In this document: positions 1-7,638 of the stretch, piece after piece
Layout of the letters: each line of letters starts with the position of its first letter
Numbering within the stretch: position 1 is the first letter of the stretch
NCBI RefSeq assembly: GCF_003966975.1
Contig: NZ_AP018437.1
Location: 1,922,001 to 1,986,000, forward strand
DNA from: Pelolinea submarina
Lineage (GTDB): Bacteria; Chloroflexota; Anaerolineae; Anaerolineales; Anaerolineaceae
Direction of reading: 5' to 3'
Length of the DNA stretch: 64,000 bases
Translations under genes and position numbers: made by a program
Notes under the pieces: generated by a model
Databases searched by the model: none
What the model was told of the DNA's origin: nothing
Seen by the model: the letters and a program-made list of their open reading frames with translations, nothing else

Positions 1-199
1 TGCTAATGTAGTGAAGGAAGTAAACGCCTTCATTTTGCTTCTGGATTTCATAAGCCAGACGCCGCTTGCCCCAATTATCAATTTTCTCGATTGAACCGCC
101 GGATTTAACAATCCAGTCCTTGATTTTCTCAAGTGCCTGGCTGGATGCTTCTTCATCCAAATCGGGATGGACAATCACCATCAATTCATAATTATTCAC
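1..199 (-). CDS. rpsF: 30S ribosomal protein S6 (partial, cut by left edge)
   Basis: Ribosomal protein S6, a component of the small subunit platform that pairs with S18. Only about 66 N-terminal residues are in the window. The reading begins VNNYELMVIVHPDLDEE and passes through NWGKRRLAYEIQKQ, both very typical of S6. The start is GTG (199-197), fixed by a perfect AGGAGG at 213-208 with 8 nt spacing. In most bacteria ssb and rpsS/rpsR genes follow rpsF, so they probably lie off the left edge. The gene is divergent from the AIM24-like gene. The identity is seen directly; the downstream operon is inference. Confidence 0.93.
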   Translation of the reverse strand, partial: MNNYELMVIVHPDLDEEASSQALEKIKDWIVKSGGSIEKIDNWGKRRLAYEIQKQNEGVYFLHYIS

Positions 200-228
200 G
201 CAGGATTCCTCCTTTCCATGGGTTTGCC

Positions 229-282
229 CCTGATTTCAACGGGTGTTGATTCAGGAGCGGAAAGGTAACCAATACTTGGTTA
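229..282 (-). promoter_or_regulatory. rpsF leader hairpin and upstream palindrome
   Basis: The rpsF leader (minus strand) can fold a hairpin from 255 to 229: arms CCTGA..TCAAC and GTTGA..TCAGG, an A/AA internal loop and an ACCC tetraloop next to G. About 10 nt further upstream lies a perfect palindrome TAACCAA-tac-TTGGTTA (266-282). Known S6:S18 autoregulatory leaders are hairpins with an internal loop and a CCG element, so this could be a binding site; that is inference. The palindrome could equally be an operator. Confidence 0.3.
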
Positions 283-318
283 ACTTACCAGTGCCAAGTT
301 TAGCATAAACCGGCTGGC

Positions 319-347
319 TTGGGTAGGGAGCGCTTTTCTTATATAAT
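319..347 (+). promoter_or_regulatory. Sigma-70-type promoter of the AIM24-like gene
   Basis: TTGGGT (319-324), 17-nt spacer, TATAAT (342-347). Predicted transcription starts near 354, giving a leader of about 34 nt before the ATG at 388. The promoter overlaps a possible upstream GTG-type start, which supports the internal ATG. Confidence 0.6.
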
Positions 348-387
348 GGTACTTTATAAAGAATTAGTAAAGAATTCAGGAGGTCCC

Positions 388-1068
388 ATGAAAGTCAATT
401 TGCTGTATCGTCCTTCATATTCACTGGCAGATGTGGAATTGGAGGGTGGTGAAAGTATCACGGCCGAATCCGGTTCAATGGTGGCTATGAGTCCGGATTT
501 GCAGGTCCAAACCAAAATGAAGGGTGGTTTGATGAAATCCCTGGCGCGCTCCGTGCTGGGCGGTGAGTCCTTCTTCATGAATACCTTCCAGGCCAGCAGC
601 CACGGCGGCAAAATTCAATTAGCCCCAACGTTGCCGGGCGACGTTTTTACCATGGAGTTAAAGGGTGAATCCTATCTGGTGCAATCCGGCTCTTTCCTGG
701 CTTCCAGCGAAGGCGTGCAGACCGATACCAAATGGGGCGGCGCGAAGACCTTTTTTGGCGGTGAGGGGTTGATTATGCTGCGCTGCTCCGGTAGCGGAAC
801 GCTCATTTTGGCCAGTTACGGTGCCATCCACGAGGTGGATTTGGCGGCGGGCGAAACCTTCACTGTGGATACCGGCCACCTGGTGGCCTTCTCTGAAAAG
901 ATCGGCTTTCGCGTGCGTTCGATCGGCGGCCTGGCATCCACCTTCCTGGGCGGCGAGGGCCTTGTAGTGGACCTGACCGGACCCGGAAAAGTGCTGTTGC
1001 AAACCCGCAGTGTAGGCGCTTTCCTGGATTGGCTGATGCCGCGCCTGCCGAAGACCAATAACAGTTAG
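388..1068 (+). CDS. AIM24 / TIGR00266 family protein
   Basis: A 226-residue protein of the AIM24 (TIGR00266) family, a beta-rich fold found in bacteria and in yeast mitochondria; its bacterial function is unknown. The family signature is visible: ESGSMVAMSPDLQVQTK near the N-terminus, repeated glycine-rich strands (GGLMKSLARSVLGGESFF, TFFGGEGLIML, STFLGGEGLVVDL) and a C-terminal QTRSVGAFLDWL segment. Length fits the family. There is no signal peptide or membrane span, so it is probably cytosolic. The ATG at 388 is chosen because AGGAGG lies at 378-383, 4 nt before it, and a promoter lies just upstream. It is followed 41 nt later by the acyl-CoA synthetase gene, possibly co-transcribed. Confidence 0.85.
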   Translation: MKVNLLYRPSYSLADVELEGGESITAESGSMVAMSPDLQVQTKMKGGLMKSLARSVLGGESFFMNTFQASSHGGKIQLAPTLPGDVFTMELKGESYLVQSGSFLASSEGVQTDTKWGGAKTFFGGEGLIMLRCSGSGTLILASYGAIHEVDLAAGETFTVDTGHLVAFSEKIGFRVRSIGGLASTFLGGEGLVVDLTGPGKVLLQTRSVGAFLDWLMPRLPKTNNS

Positions 1069-1109
1069 TTGTTTATTCAATCAAATAAGACATATCGACG
1101 GGAGTGATT

Positions 1110-3206
1110 ATGACATCTTCTTTGAATACTTTCTTTGAACCGGCTGGAGTTGCAATCATTGGGGCATCCGACAAACCGGATAAATTGAGCCATGGTATCC
1201 TGCGCAATATGCTGGAATATGGTTACCAGGGCGGCGTTTATCCGGTCAATCCGAAAAGCAGCGAGATTCTGGGAAAGACTTGCTATCCGGATATCAGCGT
1301 GGTACCGGATCCTTTGGATCTGGCAGTCATCATTCTGCCCGCGCCGGCAATCCCCGGTGTATTGGAAGCTTGCGGAAAACGCGGCGTGAAGACTGTGACA
1401 GTGATTTCCGGCGGTTTCAAAGAAATTGGCGAAGAAGGTAAAGCTCTTGAAGGTCAAATTTTAGAGATCATCCATAAATACGGTATGCGCATGATCGGCC
1501 CCAACTGCGTGGGTTCATTCAACCTGAACAACGGTATGAACACCACCTTTATTAAAGGTAAACCTGCCACCGGTGGGATTGGGTTTATTTCGCAGTCCGG
1601 CGCGGTTTGCGGCGGCATTGTGGATCATGTCCTCAACAATGGCATTGGTTTTTCCCATTTCCTCAGCTTAGGCAATGAAGCGGATGTAAATGAGACGGAT
1701 ATGATGGAATATCTGGTGGAAGATGATAAAACATCCGTCATTGCTATTTACGCGGAGGGTATTCAGGATGGACAGCGTTTTATTCAGAGTGCCCGAAAAG
1801 TCACCCGCAGAAAACCGGTGCTGATCCTTAAAGCGGGACGCAGCGACGAGGGCGCGCGGGCAGTGTCATCCCACACCGGTTCACTGGCCGGGTCACACAC
1901 GGCTTATCAGGCAGCCTTCCAGCAAAGCGGCGTGATCGAGGTCAAGAACTCCACCGATTTGTTGAATGTAGCCATGGCGCTGGACTGGATGCCGCTGCCG
2001 AAGGGCAGCCGCGCGGCAATCGTCACCAATGCCGGCGGACCGGCGGCTCTGGCTTCGGACAGCCTGGCGGAAAATGGCATACAGTTGGCGCATTTCAGCC
2101 AGGCCACTCAAGCCAAACTGCGTGAGAAATTGAGCCCGGCTGCGCAAGTAGCCAACCCGGTAGATATGCTGGGCGGAGCGACAGAAACAGAATACGGATA
2201 CGCACTGGACTGCGTGCTGGCGGATGAGAATGTGGATATGGCGCTGGGTGTACTGGTTCCCCAGGCGCTGGTTGATACGGTGAAGGTAGCGCAGGCCATG
2301 CTGGATGCGGCACGCAAGAGCGGTAAACCGGTATTGGTATGTATCATGGGTTCTGTTAGTGTGCACGCGGCACAACAGCTCCTTCACGATAATCATCTTC
2401 CCATGGTCGATTATCCCGAGAAAAGCGGAGTGGTGTTTGGCGCATTAAAGCAATACGCCGATTATCTAAACAGCCCGCCCAATGATGAAGAGACATTGTC
2501 AATCAAGAAGGACACAGCTAAAGTACAGGCTCTCCTGGCGGGAAGTGATTTGAAAAACTGGGGGGAACATGTCACCCGGCCGCTGTTGGACGCTTACGGC
2601 GTTTCTCTCATCCCCGGCAAACTGGCTCGTGATTTTCAGGAGTCGCTGGACGCAGCCAAGGAATTAGGCTACCCGGTGGTTATGAAGGTCGCTTCACAGG
2701 ATGTACTGCATAAATCGGATTACGGGGCTATCGCGGTCAATATTCGGGATGACGGCGAATTGGAAAATGCCTATAACCGCATCCTTGAAAACGTACACGA
2801 ACACGACGTTAACGCCAGAATTGAAGGCGTGCTGTTGGAAAAGATGGCCGCCAAGGGCCAGGAAGTGATCATCGGCATGAAACGCGATCCGGGATTTGGC
2901 CCGCTGATGATGTTCGGGATGGGCGGTATCTTTGTGGAATTGTTTAAAGACGTGGCCTTCCGCGTGGCGCCGATGACAACCGCGGATGCGCGGGCCATGT
3001 TGAAACAGACCAAGGCGGTCAAACTGCTTTCGGGTTGGCGCGGCGGGATCCAGTATGATACGGATGCGATTATCGAAAATATCCTGCGCTTAAGCCAGCT
3101 GGCAGTGGATTTCCCGCAGATACAAGAGATCGAGATCAACCCACTATTGGTGCTGCCCAAGGGGCAGGGCGCGCTGGCGCTGGATTGCCGCATGATACTC
3201 GAATAG
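1110..3206 (+). CDS. ADP-forming acetyl/acyl-CoA synthetase, fused alpha-beta
   Basis: A 698-residue NDP-forming acyl-CoA synthetase, which interconverts acyl-CoA, ADP and phosphate with the free acid, CoA and ATP. It is used for energy conservation in fermentation, or for acid activation. The alpha part has a CoA-binding Rossmann domain (about 8-135, VAIIGASDKPDKLSHGI) and succinyl-CoA-ligase-like domains with the phospho-histidine in SSHTGSLAG (His255). The beta part, an ATP-grasp domain, occupies about 475-695 (GYPVVMKVASQDVLHKSDYG, EINPLLVLPKG). Fusion of both subunits in one chain is the common bacterial form. ATG 1110 is preferred over GTG 1104 because GGAG (1101-1104) gives 5 nt spacing. 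The gene ends at a bidirectional terminator. The substrate cannot be read from sequence. Confidence 0.9.
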   Translation: MTSSLNTFFEPAGVAIIGASDKPDKLSHGILRNMLEYGYQGGVYPVNPKSSEILGKTCYPDISVVPDPLDLAVIILPAPAIPGVLEACGKRGVKTVTVISGGFKEIGEEGKALEGQILEIIHKYGMRMIGPNCVGSFNLNNGMNTTFIKGKPATGGIGFISQSGAVCGGIVDHVLNNGIGFSHFLSLGNEADVNETDMMEYLVEDDKTSVIAIYAEGIQDGQRFIQSARKVTRRKPVLILKAGRSDEGARAVSSHTGSLAGSHTAYQAAFQQSGVIEVKNSTDLLNVAMALDWMPLPKGSRAAIVTNAGGPAALASDSLAENGIQLAHFSQATQAKLREKLSPAAQVANPVDMLGGATETEYGYALDCVLADENVDMALGVLVPQALVDTVKVAQAMLDAARKSGKPVLVCIMGSVSVHAAQQLLHDNHLPMVDYPEKSGVVFGALKQYADYLNSPPNDEETLSIKKDTAKVQALLAGSDLKNWGEHVTRPLLDAYGVSLIPGKLARDFQESLDAAKELGYPVVMKVASQDVLHKSDYGAIAVNIRDDGELENAYNRILENVHEHDVNARIEGVLLEKMAAKGQEVIIGMKRDPGFGPLMMFGMGGIFVELFKDVAFRVAPMTTADARAMLKQTKAVKLLSGWRGGIQYDTDAIIENILRLSQLAVDFPQIQEIEINPLLVLPKGQGALALDCRMILE

Positions 3207-3226
3207 ATAACTTTTGGTAAAAAGAT

Positions 3227-3260
3227 AATAACCCAAGCAAACTCGCTTGGGTTATTTTTT
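3227..3260. terminator. Bidirectional terminator between acyl-CoA synthetase and photolyase
   Basis: Perfect 12-bp stem AATAACCCAAGC / GCTTGGGTTATT with a 6-nt loop, T-run on the plus side (3255-3260) and A-rich sequence on the other. The photolyase stop codon (3254-3252) lies inside the right arm, so the end of that gene is part of the terminator stem. Confidence 0.85.
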
Positions 3261-4619
3261 ATAAGCGGCCAAAGCCCGTTGGCGGGCAAAACCATGATCA
3301 ACAATGGGCGCTGGGTAATCCCTGCCAATTTGAACGCCTGCCTTAACTTGCAGTTCGGATGGCATTTTCCATGGCTCATGAATGAACGCGTCCGGCACAG
3401 CGGCCAATTCCGGCAGCCAGGTGCGGATGTACTCTCCCTGTGGGTCAAATTTTCGGCTCTGCGTGACCGGATTGAAAACCCGGAAGTAAGGCGCTGCGTC
3501 CGTACCGGTGCCGGCGGTCCACTGCCAGCCGCCGTTGTTGCTGGCCGGGTCGCCGTCCAGCAGCTGCTGCATGAACCAGGCTTCACCTTCCTGCCAGTTA
3601 ATCAACAAATCTTTGGTGAGGAAGGAGGCGGTGATCATGCGTGCACGGTTGTGCATCCAACCGGTCTGGGCTAATTGGCGCATGCCGGCATCCACCAACG
3701 GGTAGCCGGTGTGGCCGGATTGCCAGGCGTGTAAATCTTGCGGGCTGCTGCGCCAGGGGATATCGCGCATGGCTTCGCGAAAGGCGCCGTGCAGTACGAA
3801 GGGGAAGGCGGCCATGATGTTGAAATAGAATTCCCGCCAGACCAGTTCATTCAACCATTTGGATGCACCGTCGTGCGTTTGGGGATTATCCAGGAATGGC
3901 CGCATTTGCGCATAGGCACTACGGGGTGAAAGCAAACCAAAACGCAGATACGGTGAGAGCAGTGAGGTACCGTCCAAATCAACACGATCGCGTTGGTTGT
4001 GATAGTCACCCACGGAAAATTGCAGGAAATCGTCCAGACGGCGCTGAGCCTGTTCTTCACCTGCGGGAAATCCGTCTATTTCATTCGAAGGGGGAAGTGC
4101 TTCGGAAGATAGCGGCGGGTATGCCGGCAAGTGGTCCGGTATGGGGAGCGGGTCGTTGGGAAGCGGAAGGGCCAGCCAGGTATTATAAAATGGCGTGAAA
4201 ACAGTGTAGGGGGTGCCATCAGCCTTTACGGCTGCTCCCGGAGGGTAGATCAACAAGCCGTTTACCAGCTCCAGATTCAGTTCACTCTTAACCTCTTGGT
4301 CTCGCTGACGTGCATAGCTGCTGAAATCCGCTTCAGCTGTGATGATTGACGCACCGCATTCTTCTTTTAGGCGGGAAAGTTCAACTATCGGTTTCCCTTG
4401 ACGCAGTACCAATGGACAGCCCATTTTCTCCAAACGCTCGGAAAGGATTTGTAAATTGCGGAATAAGAATTGGTGTCTGCGTGACGCGTTCCTCTCCAAC
4501 AAGTGAGGATCGAGAATATAAACCGGAATAACAGTATCGGCTTGTGACAGGGCAGAATGCAAAGATTGATTATCAGACAAACGTAAGTCTCTGCGGATCC
4601 ACCAAATGGCAGTTGTCAT
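3252..4619 (-). CDS. phrB: Deoxyribodipyrimidine photo-lyase
   Basis: A 455-residue class I photolyase of the cryptochrome/photolyase family. It repairs UV-induced cyclobutane pyrimidine dimers using light and FAD. The antenna domain opens WWIRRDLRLSDNQSLHSAL. The FAD-binding helical domain shows WLNELVWREFYFNIMAAFP, GYPLVDAGMRQLAQTGWMHNR and DPASNNGGWQW, with the conserved RVFNPVTQSRKFDPQGEYIR at the C-terminus. Length is normal. The ATG at 4619 has no good ribosome-binding site, but a consensus-like promoter ends 6 nt before it, so the transcript is predicted to be leaderless. The last codons overlap the shared terminator. A 6-4 photolyase role is less likely given the class I bacterial motifs. 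Confidence 0.93.
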   Translation of the reverse strand: MTTAIWWIRRDLRLSDNQSLHSALSQADTVIPVYILDPHLLERNASRRHQFLFRNLQILSERLEKMGCPLVLRQGKPIVELSRLKEECGASIITAEADFSSYARQRDQEVKSELNLELVNGLLIYPPGAAVKADGTPYTVFTPFYNTWLALPLPNDPLPIPDHLPAYPPLSSEALPPSNEIDGFPAGEEQAQRRLDDFLQFSVGDYHNQRDRVDLDGTSLLSPYLRFGLLSPRSAYAQMRPFLDNPQTHDGASKWLNELVWREFYFNIMAAFPFVLHGAFREAMRDIPWRSSPQDLHAWQSGHTGYPLVDAGMRQLAQTGWMHNRARMITASFLTKDLLINWQEGEAWFMQQLLDGDPASNNGGWQWTAGTGTDAAPYFRVFNPVTQSRKFDPQGEYIRTWLPELAAVPDAFIHEPWKMPSELQVKAGVQIGRDYPAPIVDHGFARQRALAAYKK

Positions 4620-4625
4620 AATGTG

Positions 4626-4654
4626 ATTTTACAGGAATAAAAAAGCGTATTCAA
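4626..4654 (-). promoter_or_regulatory. Photolyase promoter, predicted leaderless transcript
   Basis: On the minus strand TTGAAT (4654-4649), 17-nt spacer, TAAAAT (4631-4626), then 6 nt to the ATG at 4619. Transcription would start at or next to the A of the start codon. A second TATAAT-like box (4677-4672) lies further upstream and would give a leader of about 46 nt. Confidence 0.5.
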
Positions 4655-4848
4655 GAATAATGCGCATAGGCATTATAGCAATAGGGGAAATTCAGATAAA
4701 AAAATTAAAAGACACTAAATTGGTCAAACCTGTCCTCGGAAAAAAAAGTAGACAAGAATACAGAGAATAAAAATTATCAGAAGGATGATGGAAATTTGCA
4801 AATTCTTTTTATTGTTGGGCATAGTATCAACTGATTTTCTTAAAATGA

Positions 4849-4878
4849 TTATACATAAATTCAAGAAGTGAGTATAAT
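4849..4878 (+). promoter_or_regulatory. Possible promoter of the glycosyltransferase gene
   Basis: Perfect TATAAT at 4873-4878 with a weak -35 (TTATAC, 4849-4854) at 18 nt. It would place the RNA start near 4885 and a leader of about 70 nt. The rest of the region from 4655 to 4954 is AT-rich with nothing else recognisable. Confidence 0.4.
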
Positions 4879-4954
4879 CTTGGGTCGCAAAAACGGTCAA
4901 TCGCCGCCTTTTTTCCAGGCGGTGAAATCATTTAACCGCAAAGATGAATTTGAA

Positions 4955-6457
4955 ATGAATAAGGATATTGTTAATTTATCAATAGTTGTGTATATATTCA
5001 GCACATTGTGGATTTCTATCTATGGGTACCATAGTTTAATATTGTCCATTCTGTACTTGTCCGGCCAGAAAAAGAAAAAAAGCAGACTGGCCTTACCGGC
5101 GCTATCGGAAGATAGTCTGCCGCATGTGACCATTCAATTGCCTATTTTCAATGAGAAATATGTTGTCCGGCGATTATTGAAAGCTGTTACCGAAATGGAT
5201 TACCCCGGAAAACTGCTGCAAATTCAGGTCTTGGATGATTCCACAGACGATACCGCTCGTTTGGTAGAGGAGTTGGTGCATATTTATCAGACTAAGGGCT
5301 TCGACATGGTTTATATCCACAGACAGGATCGCAGTGGATTCAAAGCCGGCGCAATGCAGAACGCGCTGAAAAGTGCAACAGGTGATTTTGTTGCCATTTT
5401 TGATGCGGATTTTATTCCTCCAAAAGATTGGCTGCGAAACATGCTCCCGCACTTTGCTGAAAAACAAATTGGCTGTGTACAATCGCGTTGGGGGCATCTC
5501 AATATTAGCCAGTCCGGTTTTACTAAAGCTGTGGCGCTGGCGCTGGACGGCCATTTTCAGGTGGAGCAGCCGGCACGCAGTGACAACAGCCTGATCATGG
5601 GGTTTAACGGTTCCGGTGGCATGTGGCGCAAGGCTTGCATCGATGACGCCGGCGGCTGGCAGGCTGACACGCTTACCGAAGATTTGGATCTCAGTTACCG
5701 CGCGCAAATGCGCGGCTGGCAGGTGAAATTCATTGGTGATTTGGTCGTACCGGCGGAACTGCCGGACGAGATGGCTGCTTTTAAACAACAGCAGTATCGC
5801 TGGGCCAAAGGCGGCATTCAAACCGCACGCAAAATCCTGCCGAATTTGTTGGCATCGGATTTGCCCTTATCAGCACGCCTGATGGGAACGCTGCATCTGA
5901 CCGCTTATGTAGGCCAATTGTTGATGATCCTGATTCTCTTGAGTTTCCTGCCGGTGGGGTTATACGCACCGCAGGTATTTAAAATTTTCCCGCTAACAAT
6001 TTTGGCTTCCTTCGGCCCGGTATTTCTATATGCCATCGCTAAAAGCGAGAGTTGTCATGGATGGTTGGAGCGGTCAATCGTGATACTGCGGGTACTCCTA
6101 ATCGGTTTTGGCATGTCACTGAACACCAGTGTCGCTATTTTGGATGCACTGTCCACTAAAAATGCCGGTACTTTTGTACGCACACCCAAAATAAACACAA
6201 TGGGATATGCAAATAAAAATATTGACCGTAATTACCAGGTAAAAATCAGCCCGATGGTCTTGGGCGAAATTCTACTGGCCCTGTTTGCGTTTTACACTAT
6301 TTACAGGCTTTTGCCAAAGCTGGGATTCTTTGGCGTAGCCTGGTTGTTCCTGTACGCAGCCGGCTATTTATACGTTTCCGGATTAAACCTGGTTCAGGAA
6401 TGGCAGGTCAGCCGGCAGATCAATATGGAAAAGAAAAATCTACGCAGCAATGGATAA
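4955..6457 (+). CDS. Processive family 2 glycosyltransferase (cellulose/mannan synthase-like)
   Basis: A 500-residue membrane glycosyltransferase of family GT2. It probably polymerises or transfers a sugar from a nucleotide sugar across or at the membrane. N-terminal membrane span about 5-36. The catalytic domain carries the four hallmarks of processive GT2 enzymes: DDS (94-96), DAD (150-152), TED (241-243) and QQQYRW (278-283). Further membrane spans follow at about 305-330, 340-360, 375-400 and 425-470. The layout is like beta-mannan synthase CslA or glucosylceramide synthase-like bacterial enzymes; the product cannot be assigned. ATG 4955 is preferred because a GTG at 4868 would overlap the TATAAT box, although the ribosome-binding site at 4955 is weak. 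The gene stands alone and is followed by a terminator. Confidence 0.85.
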   Translation: MNKDIVNLSIVVYIFSTLWISIYGYHSLILSILYLSGQKKKKSRLALPALSEDSLPHVTIQLPIFNEKYVVRRLLKAVTEMDYPGKLLQIQVLDDSTDDTARLVEELVHIYQTKGFDMVYIHRQDRSGFKAGAMQNALKSATGDFVAIFDADFIPPKDWLRNMLPHFAEKQIGCVQSRWGHLNISQSGFTKAVALALDGHFQVEQPARSDNSLIMGFNGSGGMWRKACIDDAGGWQADTLTEDLDLSYRAQMRGWQVKFIGDLVVPAELPDEMAAFKQQQYRWAKGGIQTARKILPNLLASDLPLSARLMGTLHLTAYVGQLLMILILLSFLPVGLYAPQVFKIFPLTILASFGPVFLYAIAKSESCHGWLERSIVILRVLLIGFGMSLNTSVAILDALSTKNAGTFVRTPKINTMGYANKNIDRNYQVKISPMVLGEILLALFAFYTIYRLLPKLGFFGVAWLFLYAAGYLYVSGLNLVQEWQVSRQINMEKKNLRSNG

Positions 6458-6509
6458 AAGGAAGACGAAACGCTGAAATATTAAAATGAGATTGGATAGG
6501 TTTACCAGA

Positions 6510-6560
6510 ATCGACCTCAAAGACATGGGGTCGATATTATTTTTGCGGCTGAAAAGCCGC
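6510..6560 (+). terminator. Terminator after the glycosyltransferase, with a second hairpin
   Basis: ATCGACC ... GGTCGAT stem (6510-6516 with 6529-6535) followed by ATTATTTTT (6536-6544). Directly after it is a perfect GCGGCT-GAAA-AGCCGC hairpin (6545-6560) without a T-run, perhaps a tandem or stabilising stem. Confidence 0.65.
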
Positions 6561-6591
6561 ATTGGGAAAATAAAAAAAATACAGCATAGGC

Positions 6592-6597
6592 TATAAT
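6592..6597 (+). promoter_or_regulatory. TATAAT box 10 nt before the start codon
   Basis: Perfect TATAAT ending 10 nt before the ATG at 6608, with no Shine-Dalgarno sequence between. This predicts a leaderless or nearly leaderless mRNA. No convincing -35 box is present at the usual distance. Confidence 0.4.
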
Positions 6598-6607
6598 AGC
6601 CTTACGT

Positions 6608-7588
6608 ATGCATTTAGTCTTGGTATACGACTCGAATAATCCCCGACAAGACGCAGAAGGTTCCCGGGTTATCCAGTCTTTTCATGAAGATGTCAATCAA
6701 GCGATCATAGCGGCCCTGCAGGCGAATGGTCATGTTGTGAGCGCGCTGGAAGCAGACGCCAATTTGGAGGAACGACTGCGAGAGTTAAAACCTGATTTTG
6801 TCTTTAATTGCTCAAACACAGGTCAAGATGAGGGAGAAAAATCCTACGCGCCGCGGATATTAAATAAATTGGGTATTCCCTTCACCGGATCCGGCGGATC
6901 GGCCTGTTATAACGCTTACGATAAAGAGCGGACCAAACGAATTTTACTGGCAGCACATATCGCCACGCCGCAGGCTTTAGTGATCCACAATCCGCATCAT
7001 TACAAAATACCGGAAACTCTGACCTATCCGCTGTTCGTAAAACCGGTCAGCGGTGGCTGCAGCTACGGGATCGGCCGGAATAATCTCATCCGCAGCCAGG
7101 CCAACCTGAATAAACGCATACAGCAGATCTATGACCAGGTAGAAAGCCCGCTGTTGGTCGAAGAATTCCTGGAAGGGCGGGAGTTCACAGCCGGTATATT
7201 GGGTAACAACCAGCCGCTTGTACTGCCGCTCATGGAATTTAAATACAAGCGGGATAACGGCGCCAGTTTCCGCAGCTATCAGCTCAAAATGGTCGACTAC
7301 GCAGATGAAGAAGTCCGCTGCCCAGCCGAATTGGGGCCGAACAAATTGCTTGAGGTGCGGCGTTTGGTGCAGCGCACCTATAAGGCCATCGGCTGCCGCG
7401 ACTACGCGCGTGTGGATGTGCGTATGGACCGCACGGGAAAACCTTACGTGCTGGAAGTGAACGCGCTGCCCAACCTGATGCCGAAGACCAGCTCATACGC
7501 TATCATGGCACAGAAAGCCGGTATGAATTTCTGCGAACTGATCCGAAGTATCTTGCGTACAGCTGCCGCGCGTTACTCGACCGTATAA
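6608..7588 (+). CDS. D-alanine--D-alanine ligase-like ATP-grasp enzyme
   Basis: A 326-residue ATP-grasp ligase related to D-Ala-D-Ala ligase. It would join a carboxylate to an amine using ATP through an acyl-phosphate. Visible features are the N-terminal domain with PDFVFNCSNTGQDEGEKS, KLGIPFTGSGGSA (Ddl-like), YPLFVKPVSGGCSYGIG and LLVEEFLEGREFTAGILG (ATP-grasp). The metal-binding end is YARVDVRMDRTGKPYVLEVNALPNL. It differs enough from housekeeping Ddl that another peptide or amino acid substrate is likely. The gene sits 50 nt before a PLP aminotransferase gene, so the two may act on one small molecule; this is inference from context. Confidence 0.8.
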   Translation: MHLVLVYDSNNPRQDAEGSRVIQSFHEDVNQAIIAALQANGHVVSALEADANLEERLRELKPDFVFNCSNTGQDEGEKSYAPRILNKLGIPFTGSGGSACYNAYDKERTKRILLAAHIATPQALVIHNPHHYKIPETLTYPLFVKPVSGGCSYGIGRNNLIRSQANLNKRIQQIYDQVESPLLVEEFLEGREFTAGILGNNQPLVLPLMEFKYKRDNGASFRSYQLKMVDYADEEVRCPAELGPNKLLEVRRLVQRTYKAIGCRDYARVDVRMDRTGKPYVLEVNALPNLMPKTSSYAIMAQKAGMNFCELIRSILRTAAARYSTV

Positions 7589-7638
7589 AATCAGCTATCG
7601 TTTATAATCCAAAACAACCTAACCCTAAGAGAAAATCG

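Noticed and set aside
2771..3586. 271-codon minus-strand frame over the acyl-CoA synthetase end
   Set aside because: Antisense shadow that spans a clear terminator and two real genes; no family features.
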